Shown here piece by piece: positions 55,972 through 64,000 of a stretch of DNA of 64,000 nucleotides. Both the position numbers and the translations under genes were made by a program. Source of the stretch: Malachius bipustulatus (lineage: Eukaryota > Arthropoda > Insecta > Coleoptera > Melyridae); the NCBI GenBank assembly GCA_910589415.1, contig OU342638.1, positions 7,170,014 through 7,234,013 on the forward strand. The letters run 5' to 3'. A model generated the notes under the pieces. That model did not search any database, was not told the DNA's origin, and worked only from the letters and a program-made list of their open reading frames with translations. Every line of letters starts with the position of its first letter. Position 1 is the first letter of the stretch.

Positions 55972-56909
55972 AAAAGGGAATGCCTCAATCAGCAGTAAAT
56001 ACTATACTTTCGTCACTGTCAGAGTTGACAGTCAAACAATACAACACAACCTATAAACTTTGGCATAAATTCTGCACCAAAGGGGGATTTTCATTCTTTC
56101 AGTCAACGGTTCTTGAAGTTATACAATTCCTTCAGTACTTGCTGGATACCAGCCACCACAAATTCGGAAGTTTCAATTCTCATAGGGCAGCTCTGTCCTT
56201 AATACTGCCCACTGAACTGGGAGCCGACCCGGCACTGAAGAGGTTCATGAAGGGTGTCTCACGTCTCAGACCAGCCCAACCTAGGTATGATAGCACGTGG
56301 GATCCCCAACTTGTCCTTGATTATTTGGAAACAAACAACGCAAGTGACATGAAATTTCTTGCTCAAAAAACCGTAACGCTCCTCGCTCTGATAACTGGCG
56401 GACGTTTGCAAACTATTTCTTTAATACGTCTGTCAAATATTATCTAAGAAGAGGACAAACTACAAATATTAATAACAGACCCTATAAAAACATCTGGTGT
56501 TTCACGGAGTCAACCGGTCCTACGTATTCCATTCTTTAAGGAACGTCCGGCCCTGTGTGCGGCTACAGCGTTACAGTCTTACATACAGATGACAAGTCCC
56601 GTACGAAAACCTAACATCGATTTTGTTTTCTTGAGTTACTACAAACCCCATGCGATTGCTACAAAACAGTCTCTTAGCAGATGGGTCAAGAATGTTCTCG
56701 AGAAGGCAGGAGTTGATATAAAAAAATTCAAACTGCATTCAACGCGTCACGCAGCCACATCAGCAGCCCTTCGACAGGGCGTCGCTATTGCGGATATTTG
56801 TAGAACGGCAGGATGGTCAGGGACATCAACATTTGCCAAATTCTATAACAGGCCGGTTGACACCAGGAACGAATTTGCGAGTGCGATACTTAAATTAACC
56901 AACAAATAG
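55968..56909 (+). pseudogene. DIRS-like tyrosine recombinase with a single stop
   Basis: Starts MKKGMPQSAVNTILSSLSEL at 55968. The SAM-like part has LTVKQYNTTYKLWHKFC and FNSHRAALSLILP. The catalytic part has LLALITGGRLQTISLIRL (first Arg), LHSTRHAATSAALRQG (His and Arg), AGWSGTSTFAKFYNRP (Trp/His position and nucleophile Tyr). The only lesion seen is one TAA at about 56445 (SNII*EEDKLQILITD). Otherwise 313 codons, a normal length. The recombinase integrates the circular DNA form. It would need only readthrough or a base change to be whole, so the copy may be young. Confidence 0.88.
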
Positions 56910-57130
56910 AACTTTTAGTTACGTTGCACTGTTACCTTTCTAAAAGTATTCAGATTTATTTCCTCTTATTAAGGGTTCTTATATAAGTGCCGCCTTACTC
57001 ATATAGAACATATTACATGTTATTTTCACTTAATGATTTTTTATAGCATAAAAAATAGGTTTTGTTGGTTTGTAGACGAATACATATATTAACTTATCCA
57101 TATTATAATCGCAACTAAAACTTTAAACAA

Positions 57131-57505
57131 CTACATAGTATATAAATTAAGAATATCTTCGGACCAGACGCTGAAACATAATTATATGATCAAACGAACT
57201 TACCTTAGGTGAAGTTCGATCATAATTATGTGAGGCGTCTGGTCCGAAGATATCACTTCCCTACCCAACCCAGGAAACCTTTGCCCCAGGTTGCGATTAT
57301 TCCAAAGAAGGTAAGTTTAAACAAATGGCGTATTGGTGAGAAGGGGACAGAGAGTAGGGATGGAAAGAGTCTTTAAAAATTGTGCGCGGTAGTACACCAG
57401 TGGCGGACTACATAGTATATAAATTAAGAATATCTTCGGACCAGACGCCTCACATAATTATGATCGAACTTCACCTAAGGTAAGTTCGTTTGATCATATA
57501 ATTAT
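57131..57505. repeat. DIRS terminal inverted-repeat complex
   Basis: A block beginning CTACATAGTATATAAATTAA and ending TTCGGACCAGACGC occurs twice in the same orientation (57131-57171 and 57408-57448). After the first copy the adjoining 60 bases (ATCAAACGAACTTACCTTAG and on) are the reverse complement of what follows the second copy (CACCTAAGGTAAGTTCGTTT). They then lead into an inverted copy of the first block (57235-57253), making a hairpin. Split inverted ends with an internal complementary region are a known mark of DIRS elements. Confidence 0.8.
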
Positions 57506-58600
57506 TAGTGGTTTTTAGGTTCTCTTATGAACATAAATAATTAAGATTTTAAAAAGTTTACAACCGCTCTGATCTAGGCTTGTTCACAATTTATTATAAA
57601 TTTTTGTACAATTTGATTAATATATGTTGATTATTGTTAATGTGTTAGCTGGATAAAAAAATGAAAACTACATTCAACAATATTAATTTAAAATTTTTTC
57701 AATAATTTTTTTTTTTTAATGATCAATTATATTATTTGAAATCTAGCAGGGTTATTCATTTTAAAAAGACACCAAGTTCACAATAATTAACAAATAATTA
57801 TAAGTTCCAGCGGCGTCTTGAGGGGTAGTCTCACGAATAATATTGACAAAAAAATGCTTACCAAAATTAGGCTAAACTTAGTCTTTTCCGATTCTTTCAC
57901 AAATATCATACCTGGTTCAATATATTCAAACTACCAACCTACCTTCACGCTACACTGCCATAAAATACCTGAAACATTTTAGATTAGACCACGGTTTAAA
58001 ATAAATAAGACACTTGGAAGTACATAAATACTATCTGTCCACTGAGTGTTGTCCGTTGTCATGCCACACTGATTCTGACTAAACAATTTCATTTAATTCG
58101 ATTTGATTCCTACACTTATTTCTAAGTCGAACCAGATGTGGTATCGTTTGTTTTTGGTTGGATATTAATTTATTTAATTAGATGGTTTATTGTTTGTCAG
58201 ATTTCCTGACGTAATAAATGTTGCCAGTTTGGGCCAATCTAAAATAACTTGTCATAACACCAGTAAAAATTTCATAAAATATAAAAATTAACTCTGTTGG
58301 AATCGTATCACAGGTACCTATATACATGACAAAATTTTGTTAATAATTTACCGAATAATTAAACTGCAAACAACAAAAAAATAAATAATAATATGCGAAC
58401 AAGGCTCAAATCAAGATTATAAATTTAAAATATTTGTAATTATTAATGTTCTTTAAGGACTCCCGGAACTGTATATATAATTACAAATAAACTGATAATT
58501 TTTAGAATATATCTATATAAAATAAAGTCGAGACATCACTGCTTCATCACATGTATGAGGAGTGGTTACATAACAAACTTTTAAATTTATTACATATATG
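57506..58600. other. AT-rich sequence without genes
   Basis: No motif recognised. Confidence 0.4.
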
Positions 58601-58624
58601 TCCTGTATTTTTTCTGTCATTGTT

Positions 58625-58861
58625 ATGTAAAAACTGGAGCCAATTGATCTGTGATTGTTCTGTCACAGTCTCAGAATACTGTTAGGTAATTGCTACGTTT
58701 AGGTGCTAAAACATTCTAGTTTAATAGCTTATATTCTCTATATAATTTTTCTATAACTGTTCTGTAAAATCTGGAGAACATGGATCTGTCACTGTTCCAT
58801 CAAAATCTAAGAATATGGATACGTAATTGTTACATTTACGTATTGTAACATTCTAGTTACT
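58625..58861. repeat. About 140-bp tandem duplication
   Basis: Two diverged units, starting near 58633 and 58773, share CTGGAG, GATCTGTNA, TGTTC, CAGTCTCAGAATA/AATCTAAGAATA and AACATTCTAGTT. A remnant resumes at about 59340 (CTAGTTACTGTTCTGTAAGA) after the TIR element that split the array. Confidence 0.6.
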
Positions 58862-59334
58862 TAATTAGTTGGTTATTGGGAGCGCAGTCGAAAAAGGAGA
58901 AAATCATAAAATTGTTTCTATTTTGCTAGCTTTCGAGGGTTTTATTCACCTCTTCATCAGGCACTAAAATTGAACAAGAATTTTTTAAATCAGACATGAA
59001 TTACAGTAAACAATCACAAACTTACATGAAACAGTTGATTACAAGTCATGAATTTTCCTTAAAATTAACATTACAAAATCTAATATCCACGTGGGAAAAA
59101 TCTTTTTCATTATCTTGCAGTTTTCCATTTGAAGTAAAATGACTAGACAAAACTCAAAAAGAGGGATCACAGATAGAAATTGCACAATATTAATCACAGC
59201 AAGAGCAGTCTTATTTAATTTAATTATGTAGGAGAATTTTCTCATTCCTATTATACTAATAATAATTTTTCTTTTCGAGTAAGGGAGTTTTTTTTTTTTT
59301 TTTATCTACTGCGCTCCCAATAACCAACTAATTA
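58862..59334. mobile_element. 473-bp TIR element with hammerhead-like core
   Basis: 26-bp inverted repeats TAATTAGTTGGTTATTGGGA (and on) at 58862-58887 and 59309-59334. No protein frame of note; a poly-T tract precedes the right TIR. The hammerhead-like sequence lies 69 bases from the left end, close to its place in the 43.36-kb element, though the TIRs differ in sequence. Confidence 0.75.
58931..58960 (-). ncRNA. Hammerhead-ribozyme-like motif
   Basis: Minus strand: CTGATGA, one A, stem II GAGG/CCTC around a 10-base loop, then GAAAGCTA. CTGATGA and GAAA are the exact canonical core. AGCT after GAA again offers a palindromic minimal stem III with cleavage base A. Stem I can form between ATTTTAGTGC upstream and GCAAAAT downstream with a three-base bulge. 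Activity not shown. Confidence 0.55.
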
Positions 59335-59339
59335 TTTAA

Positions 59340-60310
59340 CATATTCAGTCAAGAATTGGTAACCAACTTAATTCTAGTTACTGTTCTGTAAGAACTTCAG
59401 AATATCGTTCTGTAACTGCTATATCACTCGGGACTGCCTCATGAGGCGGACATATCCGAGTACATGTACTCTACATTTATAGCACAAGTTACATAATTGT
59501 TACTTGCCAAAGAACAGCTGCTTTATACCAGTTACATACAAGTTATTAAACAATGTATTTACTGGGTAACTATCTACTTAACCAGCGTTTATAATATCGG
59601 CTGTAAGTGGGATAAAACATGAAAAGTTGGGATAGGGACATGTAAACCGTTTTTAGATATCTTGAGCCGTTCTAGTTCACGACTGCTTTGAAGTTGAAAA
59701 TTTTCGATTTTCACTTGTTTATAACTCATAAACCGCTCAATCTAAATTCCAATGGTGAAAACCACCTGTAATCGATTTCTTCAGACATTTGAAAAATATA
59801 ATATTTTACAGGGTGTTTCCGTTAAAATAACGAAGTAGGTGACAACTTCCGGTATTTCCGGAAGTGCGGCCATATTGGACCTGACCTGACCTAGCCCCAC
59901 GTCTCATTACGACGTCGGGCCGGTTATTAATGATTATAGGGGCCGATCGAGCTCAACGCGCTCCATCCGGTAACCAGATGAAAAGTTTGCAGGGGTTGGA
60001 GCTTCGTTAACAACTCAATACGTCGTATTACGGCTCCAGCGATTATCTGGTCTTCACTACGGACCAGGGAGGGAAAGGGGGTTATCGGCACCCCAATGCA
60101 GCGCTAGCTTGCTGTGTTTAAAACTGATCGTCGCTAGAGCTCAATGCGCCCTGGCCACGAGTGTTGATGCTGTGTTATAGCGTAGTTAACTCAATTCGTC
60201 AACCGTTGCTTGCCCTGGAGCACTCACTACGTGCCCCAGCTGATCCGTAAAGTAAACACTAATAAACTGTATATTTATCAGATTGATTTCCAAAGGAATA
60301 TACCAGCTGT
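59340..60310. other. Repeat remnants, no gene
   Basis: Includes a CAGGGTGTTTCCG MITE end near 59810. A GC-richer stretch 59880-60250 has loosely repeated phrases (GAGCTCAACGCG, GAGCTCAATGCG; CTACGGACCAGG, CTACGTGCCCCAG). Not assigned to a family. Confidence 0.4.
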
Positions 60311-60316
60311 GGTAGT

Positions 60317-60990
60317 GTGTGTGAAAGGATTCCAGGATATGAGGTGTGCCAACACAACTTTCATATAACTATCGAAAATTTGAAGTGGCCTTTAAATGAT
60401 AGTAAGCAGATGTGTGGATGGTCGCAGTTAGAAAACCTTCTTTCAAGATACAAATATGAAAATAATGAAAAAAGTCAGAAATGTGTCAGTTTTAGTAGAT
60501 GTGTTAATAATCTCTTCAAAACTTTGCAAAAACCACTCAAGCATGATGATGAGGAGACTTCACTGTGTAAACTAAATTTTCTTGCAGAACAATTTAATCT
60601 AATTATTAAAGATAAAACCAAAAGACGGTATTCAACTGAAATGATTTTACATTAATTTTTAATATATACCCAGTCAGTAGGTTGCTATGCAATGTTGAGG
60701 GAAAATTTGGTTTTAACATTACCTTACTCAAAAACTATCCAGAGCATTACAAGTTCATTAAATGTTGCTGCCAATAAACCGGAACAAAATGACTACTTTT
60801 TGATGAGGATAGGATGTAATTTGAATGAACGGGAAATCTTTGTCGTACTACAAATCGATGAAATATATATGTCAAATAAAAGTTTGATTTCAAGAACGGG
60901 GAATTTTTAGGGTACGCATAGAAAATAAAATGTCTTGTGCTGCAAAGACTGTAGTAGCATATAAATATGGTGTCTTCAGCTTTTGGTAAT
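60317..60990 (+). pseudogene. P-element-like transposase fragment
   Basis: One reading frame with a single TAA at 60653. The first part has QHNFHITIENLKWPLNDSKQ and a helical Lys/Asn-rich segment. After the stop: FLIYTQSVGCYAMLRENLVL, TLPYSKTIQSITSSLNVA and VVLQIDEIYMSNKSL. The latter match the start of the RNase H-like domain of P transposase/THAP9, with IDEIY holding the first catalytic Asp. The THAP finger upstream and the GTP-binding and C-terminal parts are absent. Only about a quarter of a P-type transposase is left. It ends where Gypsy-type leader sequence begins near 61000. Confidence 0.65.
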
Positions 60991-61080
60991 TTAAAAAAGA
61001 TTGTTTCTCTTTGTAACTACGACTCCGCCTGAGAGTCGTCCGTGGCGTTTCGCTGGTCCGGAATCGCCTGGAGATCGGAC

Positions 61081-61097
61081 GGATTCCTCGGGCGCCA
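61081..61097 (-). promoter_or_regulatory. Primer-binding-site-like sequence
   Basis: Minus strand TGGCGCCCGAGGAATCC, next to the end of the candidate LTR, as at 3879. About 85 bases of leader-like sequence follow to the left before the P-like fragment. Confidence 0.55.
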
Positions 61098-61707
61098 AAT
61101 TTTTACTGAGGGTTTACTCCCTTGGGAAGATGTTCTCGCCAAATCTTCCCACTTACCTGAGTCGTAATTACAATGGTACTGCTATAGTACCCTTGTCCCA
61201 GGGGTTGCTCTGTGGAGAAACGGAAAGTGCCAGGGGTCGGTTGAGGTTACCACCCTAAAAGAATTGTGTTCGGCAAAGCGGGCTTTAATCGCTTTCCGAA
61301 AGCATTGGCACCTCCGAGGAGCCAAGCTGTAGCGAGTGATTGTCAGTTTAAAGGATACTTAATTAATTAATGCAGAACGGATGAACATTAACACCACAGA
61401 ATTCAACTTAACAATTTTTATTATTAATTTATCGGAGTAGGTACACAATGAGCAATAATAATGAATCGGTATGAATGAATAAATAATAACAAATCGGTCA
61501 CGGAGCACAGCGGTACGTGAGGGGCGGTTGCGACTAATAAGTAGGTAGGTATACACGTCGGAATGACGAACGGGCAGTTAAAAACGGCCTGGATCGGTTT
61601 AGACAAAAAAGAATAACTAGGCGGGCTGTTCTCGGCGGTTATGTGAGTAGTGCGGCCACGGTGATCTCAACTACGCATTCGGAGGGGAATCGGCACGATT
61701 TTGGCGG

Positions 61708-62092
61708 GACGCTGCTCCGCGAGCACCAGACGCCACCCCCAGCACACTGATCCACCCTTGCTATGCCAGGCGATGGACCGTGGACCAGGAGCGAAATCCT
61801 TGTTGCTCACAACGTGGAAATGAAGGGGTATTGAAGGAGCCCGTTGTTCCGCGGGTACCAGACACCACTCCCGGCGCACTGATCCACCCTTGCTATGCCA
61901 GGCGATGGACCGTGAACTAAGAGCGAGGCCTTTGTTACCCACAACGGAGAAGGTGGGGGTTATCGGAGGAACCCGTTGTTCCGTTGGCACTAGGCACCAC
62001 TCCCGGCGCACTGATCCACCCTTGCTATGCCAGGCGATGGACCGTGAACTAGGAGCGAAGCCTTTGTTACCAACAACGGAAGGAGGAGACGG
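61708..62092. repeat. 132-bp tandem repeat, three units
   Basis: Units share GATCCACCCTTGCTATGCC and CAGGCGATGGACCGTG, at 61751, 61883 and 62015. Since 132 is divisible by three, an open minus-strand frame of 44-residue repeats results. It is probably not a real protein, since it lies in the candidate LTR. Confidence 0.92.
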
Positions 62093-62398
62093 TTCTGATG
62101 AAGGCTGGAGCGATAGGAGTGAGAGGAGAAAAAAAATATCGACCGCAGCAGAAATATAAATTGCAACAGCACCTACCTTTGACTATTCTTCGGCAACGGG
62201 TCTAGATAGAGATCTTCTATTAATTCGGATGCACTACTAACAACGACCACAGGTACTTCCCGGTAAAAAGGATAAAAATTAAAATAACTATAATTATTGC
62301 ACGCGGACTTCCCGGTAAACTGAGGCGGCTGACTACCTAACGCACTTCTTCACGATCGGAGATCAGAATACCTAATTCATTTTTCAAATCACGGCCCC

Positions 62399-62410
62399 GG
62401 TTTATATAGC
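62399..62410 (-). promoter_or_regulatory. TATA box in the candidate LTR
   Basis: Minus strand GCTATATAAACC, about 430 bases inside the LTR start and followed by GGGGCCGTG. Confidence 0.5.
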
Positions 62411-62839
62411 GACCACTATCGGTTCCTGGTGAGATAGAAATTTTCGAGAACATTTTCTCTGTAAAAAAGGTTAATTTAAACTGCTATCTGCGGCCCGGTG
62501 CATTTCGGCGTTTTTATAATGCGATAGTGGTCGATAACTTGCTTGAATTTGAAGCCAACTGCCTCGATTTAGTTACTTTAAAAATCAGCCTGTGCATAAA
62601 AAATTAATGGAATTAAATGAAATCATGAAAATTATTAGTACTTCGCTGATTCAAGGTACCTACCTACCAAACCCTATTTCTGTCCTATTCGTAAAAACTT
62701 AACTGAATTAATAATAACTTAAACGGGGTGGTCCTACCTATCTACCTATGTCGTTGGAATGATCTTTATTTATTGAAAAGAATAGAAAAATAGGAAAAAA
62801 ATAAAATAGATGGAGTCGGGGTAACACGACTTCATTACA

Positions 62840-62856
62840 CCCCCCCTACTTCGGTA
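62840..62856 (-). promoter_or_regulatory. Polypurine tract next to the LTR
   Basis: Minus strand CGAAGTAGGGGGGG immediately before the TGTAATG start, the usual position of second-strand priming. Confidence 0.55.
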
Positions 62857-63248
62857 GACAAAAGCCCCGGCTTTTGTCCCCCCTGGCTCCCAGAAAAAGA
62901 ACGCCCTCGTTCGCCACTCCTTCGCAACAAACAATAAAACAGAAACGCGTGTACGCTGTGCCTCGCTTACAAAAGAAATCAACAAACTCCCGGTATCAAA
63001 AATTCCTGGTATACAAAAAAAAATAATTTCCCTATCTATATATACAAAAATAATTCCCTATCTATTTACATTATATTTACAACTCCTAAATTAACTCCCT
63101 AAATAAAAATCATACAAGTCAATCCCCACCTATTTACAAGTCAATCCCCAACTATTTACAAGTCCTAATCCCTGGCCCAAAAATTAACCCAACACTTATC
63201 CCCATTATGGTCCTAACGGAGGGTCTCGCTGATCGCGGCACAAAAAAC

Positions 63249-63953
63249 TCACTCACCCCGATCGAGCGTCATAGTCCACCGTCGCCCCTCCGCCCGGTCA
63301 CTCCCTCCGTGACCTGGACGTTCGCCGAGACTGCCGGATGTAGAACCGGCGGCGTCGTAGTTCTTCCCTCCGGGCCTGGGCGTCCGGCGAGCGGGCGGTT
63401 GCGAGTGGCGCCACCAGCAGATCGCACTAGATGGCTCCGCCGTCGTCCTTGGCTGGGTGGCGCGGCCTTCTCGGCGTGGCAGCTCCTCGCGTCGGTCATC
63501 TTCTTGGGGACGCCGGCGCTTGGGTCCCGGGGGTCCGCCCCGGCATGGGCAGTCCCGGGACAAAATCTCCGGTCGGTTGCAGCGTGAACAGAACAGCCGC
63601 GGCGCCCCCCTGCACTGGCTCCGGTAATGGCCGGTCGCGCCACACCGCCAGCACAAAACGGGACTTCTGGCAGGCCCGGGAGTGGTGGGGCGGTGTCCCA
63701 ATCGATGGAAGATCGGTTTCTTCAGTGACGGTGGCCCTCGCCGGGCCTCTGCGGTTGACGCCTCTGCGGTGGACGTCTCCGCCGGCGTTGCGTGGCGGAT
63801 CGGCGGTCCGGGTTCCGGCGACGGGGTGTCGGTGAAGGTGTAACTTACGGAGGGTGGTGTGCTGAACCCATAATCCAATTCGGACTCTCCGCCGGACATC
63901 TGCGAACAAGAAATGGTCATGTTTATTTCATGCCTTCCCCAAAACTTATCCAA
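63249..63953 (-). pseudogene. Gypsy-type gag fragment with zinc knuckles
   Basis: Minus-strand frame of 234 codons, GC-rich unlike the rest of the window. After a Pro/Ser/Thr-rich part (SVSYTFTDTPSPEPGPPIRH) come a knuckle CWRCGATGHYRSQC and a second one, CSRCNRPEILSRDC (His missing), then a basic Arg/Pro-rich tail. This is the nucleocapsid part of a retrotransposon gag. Between it and the polypurine tract (62840) only about 400 bases of AT-rich non-coding sequence lie, so pol is missing: an internally deleted or non-autonomous element. The frame may continue beyond the window. Confidence 0.65.
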
Positions 63954-64000
63954 AGCCCCCTCTTCCGGTTTACCTCGTCAATCGGGGCTTAGGGTTTGCG

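Larger units (their letters stand above)
52098..57505 (+). mobile_element. DIRS-like tyrosine-recombinase retrotransposon with nested insertion
   Basis: Plus-strand order: RT start (52106-52226), insertion of a non-LTR element, RT (54229-54762), RNase H (to 55538), connecting domain (55579-55971), tyrosine recombinase (55968-56909), and a terminal inverted-repeat complex (57131-57505). DIRS elements lack integrase and integrate as circles by the recombinase. The left terminus and gag are missing, cut at a MITE fragment. Across the insertion the RT frame continues without a break. Confidence 0.85.
61106..62839 (-). mobile_element. Candidate Gypsy-type LTR with tandem repeats
   Basis: On the minus strand it begins TGTAATGAAGTCGTG at 62839, directly after a purine tract (AGTAGGGGGGG), and runs to the primer-binding site at 61097. 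A minus-strand TATATAAA at 62399-62410 could be the promoter. It contains three 132-bp tandem units. The exact 3' boundary is uncertain, and no second copy is in the window. Confidence 0.5.

Noticed and set aside
61667..62159. 114-residue repetitive protein on the minus strand
   Set aside because: Explained by the 132-bp tandem repeat inside a candidate LTR; no start context or domain.
63207..63992. Several long GC-rich frames on both strands
   Set aside because: Low stop density from high GC; only the minus-strand frame with zinc knuckles has protein features.

Overview
This window is AT-rich, repeat-dense eukaryotic DNA, almost certainly from an arthropod and most likely an insect. The evidence is the mix of transposon families: Ty3/Gypsy, BEL/Pao, DIRS-like, jockey-group and RNase H-bearing non-LTR elements, an R2-like element, piggyBac, PIF/Harbinger, a P-element-like piece, and many TA-flanked MITEs with CAGGGTG ends. 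A hemipteran is a guess from family resemblance. I found no complete host gene. The only host-like pieces are an exon of an OARD1-like macrodomain (24.5-24.7 kb), a Ser/Asn-rich open frame inside a recombinase fragment (19.7-20.1 kb), a BESS-type tail (28.5-28.8 kb) and a possible two-exon fragment (50.6-51.2 kb).

Layout. 0.9-4.5 kb: decayed minus-strand Gypsy element with gag, protease/RT, primer-binding site and a probable LTR that carries a 17-bp tandem repeat. 5.1-8.8 kb: complete Harbinger element (19-bp TIRs, CAA target duplication) with a frameshifted transposase and an intron-containing Myb/zeste-like partner on the other strand. 9.1-12.5 kb: recombinase-like relic, then a MITE split by a non-LTR insertion. 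12.8-17.7 kb: relic of an unclassified transposon ORF, then a piggyBac element (TTAA, matching ends) split by an RNase H-type non-LTR element. 18.3-20.8 kb: intact MITE, R2-like 5' fragment with a C2H2 finger, DIRS-like recombinase fragment. 21.2-24.5 kb: jockey-like element, then the macrodomain exon. 27.5-28.8 kb: non-LTR and BESS fragments. 31.3-34.4 kb: piggyBac tail, BEL/Pao gag and candidate LTR. 34.5-43.7 kb: a cluster of fold-back elements and MITEs without genes. 44.3-49.6 kb: about 5 kb of a 170-bp satellite with an inverted end, a seven-monomer higher-order repeat and a MITE with an 8-bp target duplication. 52.1-57.5 kb: a DIRS-like element (RT, RNase H, tyrosine recombinase, inverted-repeat terminus) interrupted by a non-LTR element with a 14-bp duplication, which itself contains a solo-LTR-like block. 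58.6-64 kb: short tandem repeat, a TIR element, a P-element-like fragment and a Gypsy-type LTR with tandem repeats and a gag fragment.

Two small TIR elements (43.36-43.71 and 58.86-59.33 kb) carry, on the minus strand and at about the same distance from one end, a sequence that fits a minimal hammerhead ribozyme core. Most coding sequence here is inactivated by small indels or stops. Nested insertions with visible target duplications allow relative ordering of several events.
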